NCBI GenBank assembly: GCA_016185245.1
Contig: JACPNZ010000009.1
Location: 124,001-188,000 of the forward strand
Direction: 5' to 3'
Length of the DNA stretch: 64,000 bases
Source: Hyphomicrobiales bacterium
GTDB taxonomy: Bacteria > Pseudomonadota > Alphaproteobacteria > Rhizobiales > Aestuariivirgaceae
The translations under genes were made by a program, and so were the position numbers. The notes below the pieces were generated by a model, which did no database searches, was not told where the DNA came from, and was given only the letters and a program-made list of their open reading frames with translations. Numbering within the stretch: position 1 is the stretch's first letter; every line of letters begins with the position of its first letter. Shown here piece by piece: positions 1 to 12,195 of this stretch.

Positions 1-2904
<2,904 letters not shown>

Positions 2905-2957
2905 AGGCGGAACTGTCGAAAACGGCGGGAGCGCCGGAGCCCCTCGGTGTCACGGCG

Positions 2958-5900
2958 GTGGCCGACGGGCTCAACGTCGCGGTTGTGTCGCGCCACGCGA
3001 CGCGGATGCATTTCTGTCTCTTCGACCCATCGGGCGAGGAGGAAGTCTACCGCTTTACCCTGCCCCAGCGCTGGGGCGATACCTGGTTCGGCTTCGTGCA
3101 TGGGGTTGCCGCCGGCACCCGCTATGGCTTCCGCGCCGAAGGCCCGTGGGATGGGGCTCATCGCTTCGATGCCGAGAAACTGCTGATCGACCCCTACGCC
3201 ACCGCCCTCGACCGGCCGTTCCGCCATGGGCAGGAAGTGCTGACGCGCGGCTTCGATACGGCGGCGCTAGTTCCCAAGAGTGTGGTGACCGTGCCGCTGG
3301 CGGCGGCCGAGCGCCTGCCGGCAGCCCGGCCCTCTTTCATCTACGAACTGCCGGTCAAGGCCTTCAGCAAACTGCATCCCAAACTGCCCGAAAAGCTGCG
3401 CGGCACGGTGGCCGCACTCGCCCAGCCGGTTCTGCTCGATCATCTCGTGAAGCTTGGCGTCGACACGGTGGAACTTATGCCGCTCGCCGCCTGGATCGAC
3501 GAACGCCACCTGCCGCCCTTGGGACTTGCCAACGCCTGGGGCTACAACCCGGTCAGTTTCATGGCGCCCGACCCGCGGCTGGCGCCGGGCGGCTTCGCCG
3601 AAATCCGCGCCAGCGTCGCGGCACTGCACGCCGCCGGCATCCGCGTCATCCTCGACGTGGTGCTCAATCACACGGGCGAAAGCGACACAGGCGGCGCCAC
3701 CCTGTCGCTGCGCGGTCTCGATAACGCCCTCTACTACCGCCACGACCCGCGAGGAACGCTGGTCAACGACACGGGCTGCGGCAACACCCTGGCGCTTGAC
3801 CGCGCTCCCGTCATGCGGCTGGCGCTCGATGCTCTGCGAGTCTGGGTCACCCAGACCGGCATCGACGGCTTCCGCTTCGATCTCGCCACCGTCATGGGCC
3901 GCACCGAACAGGGTTTTTCCGCCGATGCCCCACTGCTGGCGGCAATCGAGCAGGATCCGCTGCTCAAAGGTCTGACACTCATCGCCGAGCCGTGGGACGT
4001 AGGGCCCGATGGCTATCGCCTCGGCCAGTTCCCGGGCCGCTGGCTGGAGTGGAACGACCGGTTCCGCGACGACGTGCGCCACTTCTGGCGCGGTGACGCG
4101 GGCTCGGCCGGCGCGCTGGCCACCAGGCTTGCCGGCTCCTCCGACATTTTCGCGCCGCTGCGGCGCCCTTCCTGCGGCATCAATTTCGTCGCCGCCCATG
4201 ACGGCTTCACCCTCAAGGATGCCGTTACCTATGCGGCCAAGGACAACCGCGCCAACGGCGAGGGCAACCGCGACGGCAACGGCCACGAGGCGACCTGGGC
4301 CGGCGGCGACGCGCGCGCCCTGCTGGCAACCCTGTTCCTCTCCCGCGGCATACCGATGCTGACGGCGGGCGATGAGTTCGGCCGCAGCCAGAAGGGCAAC
4401 AACAATGCCTATGCCCAGGACAATGCCACAACCTGGCTCGACTGGAAGAACGCCGACAACGCGCTGATCGAATTTGTCGCGGCCCTGGCCAAGCTCCGCC
4501 GCGATCATCCGCTGCTTGCGGCCGACCGGTTTCTGACCGGCGCCACCGATCCCGTCACCCGTCTTGCCGATGCTATCTGGCTGGGTGCCGACGGCGGACC
4601 GATGGGCTGGGGCGACGCTGCCGGTCGGGTGCTGGGCCTCATTCTCGCCGAGGGGACAAGCCGCATCGCCATCTGGATCAATGGCGGCGCCACCCCGGCA
4701 GTGCCGCGCCCGAGGCCCCGCGATGGATGCGTCTGGGAGCGGCTGTTCTGCTCCGCCGCGGGCGACGGGCTTCCGCCCAACTCCGTATCGCTCCATGTCG
4801 AACACCGCGTGGGCCAGGCCGGCATCTCGGATGCAACGATTGCCGCCCTGGCCGAGGCCCATGGCATCGAGCGCGACTGGTGGGAAGTCGACGGCACCCA
4901 TCATGCGGTGTCGCCGGAAACGCTTCGCGCCTTACTCGCCGCCCTGCGCATTCCGCACGCCACGGCGGAGGATGCCGAGGCGGCCCTGGCCAGTCTCCAT
5001 AAGTCGCGCGAGCCGATCGTCGGCCGGGCCGGCGAGCCGACGGTGCTGGGGCCCGCCGTTGCCCACCGCAGCCGCCTCATCATCGCCGGCGAGGACGGCA
5101 GCACCCAGGTCCTCGATATCGCCCCGGGGAGGGAACCGACAGCCAGTCTCGACATGGGCTATTACGACTGCTGGCTAGAGGGCGATGAGAACGGCAAACG
5201 GCCGGTCATCGTCAGCCCCGGCCGCTGCCATGTGCCTGGCGACATCGCCGCCGGGGGCCGCGTGTTCGGGCTTGCGGCCCATCTCTATTCGCTGCGCCAC
5301 AACGGCTCGGAAGGGATCGGCGATTTCGCGACGCTTGCACGCTTCGCCAAACTCACCGCCGATTGCGGCGGGCACTTTGCCGGCCTCAATCCGCTGCATC
5401 ATCTCTTTGCCGGCGACCGCAGCCGCGCCAGCCCCTACCAGCCGTCGGACCGGCGCTTCGTCGATCCCATTTACATCAGCATGGCCAAGCTGCTCGAGGC
5501 CTTCCCTTTCTCGAAGACCCGCAAGCTCGCCGCTTCTTCGCGCGCCGCTTTCGCCGCCCTCGATCGTCTGCCCGCCGTCGACTACGGTGCCGTGTGGCAG
5601 GCCAAGAGCGCCATTCTTGAACAAGCCTTCGCCGAGTTTCCTGGCGATGCCGCGCTCGACGCCTTCATCCGCGCCGGCAATGACGATCTCGCCCGCCACT
5701 GCGCCTTCGAAACCGCCGCCGCCGGCGAGAAGGCCGAGCCTTCGCGGCTGCGCTACCGCGCCTTCCTGCAATGGCTCGCCGACCGGCAGCTCGCCGAGGC
5801 GGGCAAACTGCAGAACCTCTATCGCGACCTGGCGCTTGGCTCGGCCTTCGATGGCGGCGAGATCGCCGAGGTGCCGGAAAATTTCGCCGTGGGCGTATCA

Positions 5901-6719
5901 CTCGGTGCCCCGCCCGATCCCTTCTCGAAGGCCGGCCAGGTGTGGAACCTGCCGCCCTATTCGCCCTTGGCGCTGAGAGCCGCAGGGCTTGCTCCCTGGC
6001 GGGCGGTCTTGCGCGCCAACCTGCGCCATGCGGCAGCCCTTCGCATCGATCACATCCTCGGCCTCATGCGCCAGTTCTGGGTGCCGCGCGGGCTTGAAGG
6101 CCGTTTCGGCGCCTATGTGCGCTTTCCGCTCGAGGCGCTGCTGGCAGTGACTGCCATCGAAAGCCGGCGGGCCGATTGCCTGATCGTCGGCGAGGACCTC
6201 GGCACTATTCCCGATGGCTTGCGCGAGGCGCTCGCCGCCGCACAAATCCTCTCCTATCGCGTGTTATGGTTCGAACGCGACGGCGCCGGCTTCCAGCCCG
6301 CCGGTCATTACCCCAGGCTGGCGCTCTCTTGTCTCGCCTCGCACGATCTGCCGACCTTCATGGGCTGGCGCCAGGCCCGCGATATCGAGATCGACAGGGA
6401 ACTGGGCCACATCGACAAGCCGGCCGAAGCGCAGCGGCGCGCGGCCCGCGCCAAGGAAATCCGCGCCCTCGATGGATTGACCCGGCCGCGCGGTGGTTCC
6501 GCCGAGGCGGCTTCGGTTGCCGCCCATCGTTTCGTTGCCTCCACTCCCTCCATGGTGATGCTGGTGCAGGCCGACGATCTCGCCGGCGAGACCGAGCCCC
6601 TCAACGTTCCCGGCACCGACCGGGAACGGCCCAACTGGCGCCGGCGCATTTCGAAGAGTGTCGATGATCTGGCGAAAGCGCCGCTCGGCAAGGCAGTCCT
6701 TGCCGGCGTCGGCAAGTAG
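2958..6719 (+). CDS. Fused glycogen debranching enzyme GlgX and 4-alpha-glucanotransferase MalQ
   Basis: This is a bifunctional protein of at least 1253 residues. Residues 1 to about 615 are GlgX (GH13 isoamylase type), which removes short branches from phosphorylase-limited glycogen. The GH13 triad is intact: D308 in GFRFDLA, E344 in IAEPWD and D415 in AAHDGF. From about residue 620 to the end is MalQ (GH77), which disproportionates the released maltodextrins; D1031 in RIDHI, E1079 in GEDLG and D1130 in SHDLP are all present. Both halves therefore look active. The listed start is GTG 2958, but in-frame codons upstream encode PEPLGVTAV, which matches the beta-strand that normally opens GlgX. 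The true start is probably further upstream, and the only candidates there are CTG codons (2901 or 2913). The pgm stop is at 2902-2904. Confidence 0.93.
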   Translation: MADGLNVAVVSRHATRMHFCLFDPSGEEEVYRFTLPQRWGDTWFGFVHGVAAGTRYGFRAEGPWDGAHRFDAEKLLIDPYATALDRPFRHGQEVLTRGFDTAALVPKSVVTVPLAAAERLPAARPSFIYELPVKAFSKLHPKLPEKLRGTVAALAQPVLLDHLVKLGVDTVELMPLAAWIDERHLPPLGLANAWGYNPVSFMAPDPRLAPGGFAEIRASVAALHAAGIRVILDVVLNHTGESDTGGATLSLRGLDNALYYRHDPRGTLVNDTGCGNTLALDRAPVMRLALDALRVWVTQTGIDGFRFDLATVMGRTEQGFSADAPLLAAIEQDPLLKGLTLIAEPWDVGPDGYRLGQFPGRWLEWNDRFRDDVRHFWRGDAGSAGALATRLAGSSDIFAPLRRPSCGINFVAAHDGFTLKDAVTYAAKDNRANGEGNRDGNGHEATWAGGDARALLATLFLSRGIPMLTAGDEFGRSQKGNNNAYAQDNATTWLDWKNADNALIEFVAALAKLRRDHPLLAADRFLTGATDPVTRLADAIWLGADGGPMGWGDAAGRVLGLILAEGTSRIAIWINGGATPAVPRPRPRDGCVWERLFCSAAGDGLPPNSVSLHVEHRVGQAGISDATIAALAEAHGIERDWWEVDGTHHAVSPETLRALLAALRIPHATAEDAEAALASLHKSREPIVGRAGEPTVLGPAVAHRSRLIIAGEDGSTQVLDIAPGREPTASLDMGYYDCWLEGDENGKRPVIVSPGRCHVPGDIAAGGRVFGLAAHLYSLRHNGSEGIGDFATLARFAKLTADCGGHFAGLNPLHHLFAGDRSRASPYQPSDRRFVDPIYISMAKLLEAFPFSKTRKLAASSRAAFAALDRLPAVDYGAVWQAKSAILEQAFAEFPGDAALDAFIRAGNDDLARHCAFETAAAGEKAEPSRLRYRAFLQWLADRQLAEAGKLQNLYRDLALGSAFDGGEIAEVPENFAVGVSLGAPPDPFSKAGQVWNLPPYSPLALRAAGLAPWRAVLRANLRHAAALRIDHILGLMRQFWVPRGLEGRFGAYVRFPLEALLAVTAIESRRADCLIVGEDLGTIPDGLREALAAAQILSYRVLWFERDGAGFQPAGHYPRLALSCLASHDLPTFMGWRQARDIEIDRELGHIDKPAEAQRRAARAKEIRALDGLTRPRGGSAEAASVAAHRFVASTPSMVMLVQADDLAGETEPLNVPGTDRERPNWRRRISKSVDDLAKAPLGKAVLAGVGK

Positions 6720-6727
6720 CGGCGCCG

Positions 6728-7321
6728 ATGAAGCCGCGCATCGCAATCGAAAGGATCGAGGCCCTGTCGCAGCGCTGGGCCGATCTCAAACGCTATACCA
6801 TCGCCTACACCAGGCGCGACGGTGTCACCGAAACGCTCGTCCGCGAAGTGCACGATCACGGCCACGGCGCCGCCGTGCTGCCCTATGATAGGGGGCGCGG
6901 CACGGTGCTGCTGGTCCGCCAGTTCCGCCTGCCGCCCCAGCTCAGCGGCGCCGACGGCGACATGATCGAAGCCTGCGCCGGCCTGCTCGACGGCAACGAT
7001 CCGGCCGACTGCGCCAGGCGCGAGGCCGAGGAGGAACTGGGCTACCGCGTTTCGAACCTGCGCCAGGTGGCGAGCTGCTTCATGACGCCGGGAGCGGTCA
7101 CCGAGCGCCTCACCCTGTTCCTCGCCGATTACTCGACAGATGCAAAAATCGGCGGCGGCGGCGGCCATCCGCATGAGAGCGAGGACATCGAGGTCATTGA
7201 ATTGCCCTTCACCGAGGCTCTTGCCATGGCGCTCGGCGGAGACATCATCGACGCCAAGACGGTGATGCTGCTCCTCTTCCTCGAACGCCAACTCAAGGGG
7301 TCGCCGTCGCCTCGCAAGTGA
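6728..7321 (+). CDS. Nudix hydrolase, NudK-like
   Basis: This 197-residue Nudix pyrophosphatase probably cleaves a nucleoside diphosphate sugar such as GDP-mannose or ADP-ribose into NMP and sugar phosphate. The Nudix region runs from GLLDGNDPADC through REAEEELGY near residues 88-109, with an Asp where the first box glutamate often lies. The N-terminal arm and the GAAVLPYD strand resemble the NudK/ADPRase subgroup. It starts 8 bases after the glgX-malQ stop, so it is the last gene of the glycogen operon. A housekeeping role on nucleotide sugars such as ADP-glucose is plausible but is inference. Its 3' end overlaps the convergent dehydratase gene by 29 bases. Confidence 0.88.
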   Translation: MKPRIAIERIEALSQRWADLKRYTIAYTRRDGVTETLVREVHDHGHGAAVLPYDRGRGTVLLVRQFRLPPQLSGADGDMIEACAGLLDGNDPADCARREAEEELGYRVSNLRQVASCFMTPGAVTERLTLFLADYSTDAKIGGGGGHPHESEDIEVIELPFTEALAMALGGDIIDAKTVMLLLFLERQLKGSPSPRK

Positions 7322-8108
7322 CGAGGCCCTGGCCATCGCGGATCGTGGCGGCAAGGCCCTTCGTCGCAACCATGGCGCCCCGGCCGGCGATCAGCGGCGC
7401 CAGGCAGCGATAGTCGAAACGGGCGGGAACCCGCCCCAGTACCGTGGCCATCTGGTTGAGCAACAGGGCCGCCTGCAGGGGCCCGTGCACCAGAATCCCT
7501 TCATAGCCTTCCTCGTTGCGCGCGAAGTCGAGATCGTAGTGGATGCGGTGGGCGTTGAAGGTGAAAGCCGAAAAGCGGAACAGTAGTGCTGCCGACGTCC
7601 CGACCCGCCACAGCAGATCGGCCGGCGGCAGCTTCGCCGGAACTGGTATGGGCGTGGATGACTTGCCGCCGCGAAATACCAGGTCCTGGCGCTCGCGCAG
7701 CAACAGCACGCCGGCGTTGCGAAATTCGTGGCGCACGGTGACGAAACACAATGGCCCCGACTTGCCGTCGCGCTGTCTGAGATCGGTTAGCGTCGAGTGG
7801 CGCTCAACCGCCATGTCCAGCCGGAACGGCGCAATGGTCTCGACCGATCCTCCCGCCCACATCCGCTGGGGCAACGGGATCGGCGGCAGGAACAAGCCCT
7901 TGGCCTCGGCGCCGTCGGGGCCGAGCTCGGCCATGCCCGGCAGCGCCGGAGCCAGCCCCCAGTGCAGGCCGGGAGCGCAAGCATTTTCATCCGTCGGCCG
8001 ATGAAGAAACGGCGCCAGCGCGGCGCCGTACTCGGCCACCAGTCGCGGTGTCACGCAATCGTTGCGCGTTACGCTGCGCCCGATCCAATCGGTGAAGCCC
8101 TCGCCCAT
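7293..8108 (-). CDS. FAS1-like/MaoC-type dehydratase (HTD2 family)
   Basis: This protein of about 271 residues has an N-terminal FAS1-like dehydratase domain (WIGRSVTRNDCVTP) and a C-terminal hotdog segment ending in a MaoC-like region (NAHRIHYDLDFAR and GILVHGPLQAAL, containing the expected catalytic Asp and His). Relatives hydrate or dehydrate acyl thioesters, for example mesaconyl-C4-CoA hydratase or hydroxyacyl-thioester dehydratase type 2. The substrate cannot be read here. I chose ATG 8108. A GTG at 8117 forms a GTGA overlap with the upstream permease and would add three residues. It is the last gene of the macA-like operon, a setting that does not explain its function. Confidence 0.82.
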   Translation of the reverse strand: MGEGFTDWIGRSVTRNDCVTPRLVAEYGAALAPFLHRPTDENACAPGLHWGLAPALPGMAELGPDGAEAKGLFLPPIPLPQRMWAGGSVETIAPFRLDMAVERHSTLTDLRQRDGKSGPLCFVTVRHEFRNAGVLLLRERQDLVFRGGKSSTPIPVPAKLPPADLLWRVGTSAALLFRFSAFTFNAHRIHYDLDFARNEEGYEGILVHGPLQAALLLNQMATVLGRVPARFDYRCLAPLIAGRGAMVATKGLAATIRDGQGLVTCEATATP

Positions 8109-8113
8109 CGGCC

Positions 8114-9322
8114 TCACTCGTGACGCAGCGCTTCGATGGGGTCAAGCCTTGCCGCGCGCCTGGCCGGGAAAAAGCCGAAGATCACCCCGATCAAACCGGA
8201 AAATACAAAGGCCAGCGCCACGATCCGCGGGTCGGCGGCGAAGGGAATGGCCATGCCGAAGGCGGCCATTCCCGCCAGCCCCAGCCCCACGGCGATGCCG
8301 ATCACGCCGCCGAACAGCGCAAGCACGATCGCCTCGACCAGGAACTGGGTCAGAACCTGGCGCCCCAAGGCGCCTATCGCCAGCCTGATGCCGATCTCGC
8401 GGGTGCGCTCGGTCACCGACACCAGCATGATGTTCATGATGCCGATGCCGCCGACCAACAGGCTCACGGCGGCGACAGCCCCCAGCAGCGCCGTCATCAC
8501 CGTCGAGGTGGCGGCCAGCGTCGAGGCGATCTGGGTCATGTCGCGCACCGTGAAATTGTCTTCCGCGCCCGGCGCCACGCGGCGCAGCTCGCGCAGGATG
8601 CGCTCGGTGTCGGCCTGCACCCGCGGCACGTCCTCGCGGTTGGCCACCGAGATATAGATGTTGGCGATGCGGGTGCTGCCGGCCAGGCGGCGCTGAAAGG
8701 TGCGCAGCGGCATGATCACCGTGTTGTCCTGGTCGGTGCCGAAGGCGGACTGGCCCTTGGCCTCGAGAAGCCCCACCACCTGGCAGTCGAAGCCGCCGGT
8801 CCTGAGGCGCTGGCCGATCGGATCGATGCCGCCGAACAGGGTGCTGCGGATTGTCTCGCCGATGACGCAGACGGCGGCACCGGCGCGCACTTCCGCTTCG
8901 CCGAACGGCCGGCCGGCGGCGAACGTCCAGTCCTGCACGGTGAAGAAGCCGGTGTCGCTGCCGGTTACCGTGGCCTGGTCGTTGAGCGCACCGAAGACGA
9001 CCGTCGTGGTCTTGCTGGCCGATGGCGCCATGGCCCGGACGCCGGAAAGCTGGGATCGGAGGATCGCGACATCGCGTTCCTTGAAGGAGCGGGCTTCGCT
9101 GACGGTCGGCGGACCGAAAGTGTTCTGGCCGGGCCTTACGATCAGCATGTTGCTGCCGAGCTTGGAGAGATCGTCCTGCACCTTCTGCGAGGTGCCCGAG
9201 CCGATCGTTACCATGGCGATCACCGCGGCGACGCCGATGACGATGCCGAGCAGCGTCAGGACCGAGCGCAGCACGTTGCGGCGGATCGACAGCATGGCGA
9301 GCTTGACGGTTTCCCACAGCAT
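8114..9322 (-). CDS. MacB-type ABC transporter permease (FtsX family)
   Basis: The 402-residue inner-membrane permease belongs to a tripartite exporter. It has one N-terminal membrane segment (VLTLLGIVIGVAAVIAMV), a large periplasmic MacB core domain from about residues 45 to 240, and three C-terminal membrane segments beginning near VMTALLGAVAAVSLLVGG. The conserved FtsX signature MNIMLVSVTERTREIGIR lies between the first two of these. Unlike E. coli MacB, the ATPase is a separate upstream gene, joined by a TGATG overlap at 9320-9324. The system probably pumps a small molecule, peptide or lipid-linked substrate from the periplasm through an outer-membrane channel not encoded here. Confidence 0.92.
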   Translation of the reverse strand: MLWETVKLAMLSIRRNVLRSVLTLLGIVIGVAAVIAMVTIGSGTSQKVQDDLSKLGSNMLIVRPGQNTFGPPTVSEARSFKERDVAILRSQLSGVRAMAPSASKTTTVVFGALNDQATVTGSDTGFFTVQDWTFAAGRPFGEAEVRAGAAVCVIGETIRSTLFGGIDPIGQRLRTGGFDCQVVGLLEAKGQSAFGTDQDNTVIMPLRTFQRRLAGSTRIANIYISVANREDVPRVQADTERILRELRRVAPGAEDNFTVRDMTQIASTLAATSTVMTALLGAVAAVSLLVGGIGIMNIMLVSVTERTREIGIRLAIGALGRQVLTQFLVEAIVLALFGGVIGIAVGLGLAGMAAFGMAIPFAADPRIVALAFVFSGLIGVIFGFFPARRAARLDPIEALRHE

Positions 9323-10026
9323 CAGGTGGCGCGCCTCGTCTCGTCGCCGGCGACGTGGCCGTCGACAAAGCGGATACTGCGGCTGGCATAGGCCGCCATG
9401 TCGGGCTCGTGGGTCACCATGACGACGGTCAAGCCGCGCTCCCGGTTGAGGCCGGTCAGCAGGTCCATGATCTCGTGGCTGCGGGCCGTATCGAGATTGC
9501 CGGTGGGCTCGTCGGCGAGCAGCAGCAAGGGCTCGGTGACGATCGCCCGGGCGATGGCGACGCGCTGCTGCTGGCCGCCCGACAATTGCGCCGGGGTGTG
9601 GTGCTCGCGGCCTTCAAGCCCGACCAGGCGAATGGCTTCGGCGGCGCGCTGGCGCCTTTGGCCACGCGGCAGGCCGCGATAGATGAGCGGCAGTTCGACG
9701 TTCTCGAGCGCGGTGGTTCGGGCCAGCAGATTGTAGCCCTGGAAGACGAAGCCCAGATAGCTCCGTCTCAGCCTGGCGCGCTGGTCGCGATCGAGGCCAG
9801 TCACATCGACGCCGGCGAAACGGTAAGTGCCGCGGGTCGGCCGGTCGAGGCAGCCGATGATGTTCATGGCGGTCGATTTGCCGGAGCCCGAAGGACCCAT
9901 GATGGCGACGAAGGAACCCGAGGCGATGTCGAGATCGACGCCGGCCAGCGCCCGGACCGCCCCGCCGCCCTCGCCATAGAGGCGCTCGACGCCGGCCAGC
10001 GACACCAGCGGCCCGGCCTCGCTCAT
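9322..10026 (-). CDS. MacB/LolD-type ABC transporter ATP-binding protein
   Basis: The 234-residue cytoplasmic ATPase powers the neighbouring permease. Walker A GPSGSGKST is at residues 44-52, the signature LSGGQ at 148-152, Walker B ending in ADEPTGNLD with DE at 172-173, and the switch histidine in VTHEPD. The ADEPTGNLD form is typical of the MacB/LolD/FtsE class. It overlaps the upstream adaptor gene by ATGA (10023-10026) and the downstream permease by TGATG, so translation of the three is very likely coupled. Confidence 0.94.
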   Translation of the reverse strand: MSEAGPLVSLAGVERLYGEGGGAVRALAGVDLDIASGSFVAIMGPSGSGKSTAMNIIGCLDRPTRGTYRFAGVDVTGLDRDQRARLRRSYLGFVFQGYNLLARTTALENVELPLIYRGLPRGQRRQRAAEAIRLVGLEGREHHTPAQLSGGQQQRVAIARAIVTEPLLLLADEPTGNLDTARSHEIMDLLTGLNRERGLTVVMVTHEPDMAAYASRSIRFVDGHVAGDETRRAT

Positions 10027-11300
10027 GGCTGCCCGGTCTTGACCGAAACGATCACCTTGTCACCCTCCTTGAGATCGCCGGAGAGAACTTCGGTGACCTG
10101 CCCGTCGCTGGCGCCGGTCTTTACCGCAACGGCGGCGGGCTGGCCCTTTTCGAGTACGTAGAGGGTGCGCTCGCCATTGCCGGTCGGCTTGTTGGCCGAA
10201 GGCTCGAAATGCGGGATGCGCGGCAGGAACAGGCTGGTGATGCTGAAGCTCCTCTGGTCCGGCGCCTTGGGCGGCTCGTAGCGGAGCGCCCCATTGGGCA
10301 CCACCAGGGCGTGGGGGATTTGCCTGACCACGATCTCGGCCGTCGCCGTCATGCCGGGGCGAAGCAAGAGCGCGCCATTGTCGACGCCGAGGATTGCCGT
10401 GTAGGTCACCACATTTTCGGTGAGCCTGGGCGAGTTCTCGATCATCTGGATCACCGCCGGAAAGGCGCGGCCCGGATAGGCATCGACGGTGAAGACCGCC
10501 TGCTGGCCGGTGGCGACGGCGCCGATATCGGCCTCGTCGACGGCGGCTTCGACCTGCATGCGGGTCAAGTCCTCGGCCAGGGTGAAGAGCACCGGCGCCT
10601 GCAGCGACGAGGCCACCGTCTGTCCCGGCTCGGCATTGCGTTTCAGCACGATGCCATCGACCGGCGAGACGATGCGGGTCTTGTCGACATCGGTCTGCTG
10701 CAGGGCGACATCGGCCTCGGCCACCCTGACGTTGGCCTCGGCGAGCGCGAGTCCCGCCGTGGCGCGGTCGCGGGCGGCCTGGGCGGTGTTGAGATCCTGG
10801 GTGGAGGAGATGCCCTTGTCCTGGAGCGCCCGGGCCCGCTTGAAGGCGAGATCGGTCTCCTCGACGGTGGCCCGGGCGGTGAGAACCTGGGCCTCAGCCG
10901 CGGCGAGCGAGGCCTTGGCGCGGCCGAGCTGGCGGCGGAGTTTCACCGCATCGAGTTCGGCCAGCACGTCGCCCTTCTTCACCACGCTGTTGAAATCGAC
11001 CGCCACGGTGCGGATGACCCCCGACAGCTCGCTCGACACGTCGACCTGGGTGGTCGGCTGGATGTTGCCGGTGGCCTCGACCTTGATGACCATGTCGCTG
11101 TAGGCGGCCGGCGCCGTGACGTAGGACAGCTTGGCGGCGCGCTGTTGCTGATCCAGGTACCACCAGGTGCCGGCGGCGGTGGCCACGGCAAGGAGAACGA
11201 GCCACAGGAGCCGGCCGCGCCATTTGCGGCGCCGGCTGCGGGCATCGAGGCCCAGGGCCCGGGCAATCTCGGCCTGGTCGGGAAGGGTCTGAACGTTCAT
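10023..11300 (-). CDS. MacA-like periplasmic adaptor (RND/HlyD-type membrane fusion protein)
   Basis: About 425 residues. A short cytoplasmic tail precedes a single membrane anchor (LLWLVLLAVATAAGTWWYL). A barrel-sandwich lipoyl domain (GNIQPTTQVDVSSELSGVI) follows, then a long coiled-coil hairpin rich in Ala, Glu and Arg (about residues 110-200), the second lipoyl half (VSPVDGIVLKRNAEPGQTV) and beta-barrel domains. It bridges the MacB-type permease to an outer-membrane duct. ATG 11300 is preferred over an in-frame TTG at 11324 because GACAGGCGAC precedes it. It is the first gene of the four-gene operon and lies divergent from the hydrolase at 11401. Confidence 0.92.
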   Translation of the reverse strand: MNVQTLPDQAEIARALGLDARSRRRKWRGRLLWLVLLAVATAAGTWWYLDQQQRAAKLSYVTAPAAYSDMVIKVEATGNIQPTTQVDVSSELSGVIRTVAVDFNSVVKKGDVLAELDAVKLRRQLGRAKASLAAAEAQVLTARATVEETDLAFKRARALQDKGISSTQDLNTAQAARDRATAGLALAEANVRVAEADVALQQTDVDKTRIVSPVDGIVLKRNAEPGQTVASSLQAPVLFTLAEDLTRMQVEAAVDEADIGAVATGQQAVFTVDAYPGRAFPAVIQMIENSPRLTENVVTYTAILGVDNGALLLRPGMTATAEIVVRQIPHALVVPNGALRYEPPKAPDQRSFSITSLFLPRIPHFEPSANKPTGNGERTLYVLEKGQPAAVAVKTGASDGQVTEVLSGDLKEGDKVIVSVKTGQP

Positions 11301-11400
11301 GTCGCCTGTCTCGGGGGCGAGCAAAGCCCGCCAATTGTGGCCGCAGCGTGGAGGGATTTTCCGCCTTTTTCAGCCCGCTCGCCCCTGATATGAGGCCAGC

Positions 11401-12195
11401 ATGACGGGAATTCAATTCGAAACCGGCCTCCCCGGCCGGACCATCGCCTTCCGCGAGGACGCCAGCAGCGACCGGGGCCTGACCGGCTTCTTCTGGCTCG
11501 GCGGCTTCAAGTCGGACATGGAGGGGACCAAGGCCGAGGCCGTGGCGGGGCTGGCCCGCGATACGCGCCGCCCGGCGCTGCGCTTCGACTATTCGGGCCA
11601 CGGAAGATCGGGGGGAGATTTCAGCGACGGCACCATTTCCGGCTGGCTCGAGGAGGCCCTGGCGATGTTCGGCCAGACCGCGCCCACTCGCCGCATCATC
11701 GTCGGCTCAAGCATGGGCGGCTGGCTGGCCCTCCTCCTGCTTCGCCGCCTGATAGCTGGGGACCGCAAGGCCGCCGCCCGGATCGGCGGCCTGGTGCTGA
11801 TCGCCCCCGCCGTCGACATGACCGCCGACCTGATGTGGGACATTTTCCCGCCCGAGGCCCGCGCCGCGATCGAGCGCGACGGGGTGTGGCACCGACCCTC
11901 GCTCTATGGCGAACCCTACCCGATCACCGCCCGGCTCATCGCCGACGGCGCCCGCCATCTCCTGCTCGAGGGCGGCGTCGATTGCCCCTGTCCGGTGCGC
12001 ATCCTGCAGGGCGATACGGACCCGGACGTGCCGGCTTTCCATGCGGCGAAACTGTTCGGCGCGCTGCGGGGGGCCGACGTGACCCTCACCCTGATCAAGG
12101 GCGGCGATCACCGGCTCTCGTCGCCGACCCAGCTTTCGCTCATCCGTGAAACGGTGCTCGCTCTCGCCCAGCGGGCCGACGGGATCACTCCTTGA
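11401..12195 (+). CDS. Alpha/beta hydrolase, ABHD10-like thioesterase/esterase
   Basis: The 264-residue serine hydrolase carries the nucleophile elbow GSSMGGW. The acid is probably the Asp in GDTDPDVP and the base is the His in GGDHRLS. The segments FDYSGHGRS and TKAEAV, along with the spacing of the triad, resemble mitochondrial ABHD10, an acyl-glucuronidase and depalmitoylase, and its alphaproteobacterial relatives. The natural substrate is unknown. No signal peptide is seen, so it should be cytoplasmic. It stands alone on the + strand, and its last 11 bases overlap the convergent SDR gene. Confidence 0.86.
   Translation: MTGIQFETGLPGRTIAFREDASSDRGLTGFFWLGGFKSDMEGTKAEAVAGLARDTRRPALRFDYSGHGRSGGDFSDGTISGWLEEALAMFGQTAPTRRIIVGSSMGGWLALLLLRRLIAGDRKAAARIGGLVLIAPAVDMTADLMWDIFPPEARAAIERDGVWHRPSLYGEPYPITARLIADGARHLLLEGGVDCPCPVRILQGDTDPDVPAFHAAKLFGALRGADVTLTLIKGGDHRLSSPTQLSLIRETVLALAQRADGITP

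Noticed and set aside
3267-4904. 545-codon open frame antisense to glgX-malQ
   Set aside because: Shadow of the GH13 coding frame; no start context or domain.
10209-11393. Open frame antisense to the MacA-like gene
   Set aside because: Crosses the whole adaptor gene in the opposite direction, with biased composition and no family resemblance.
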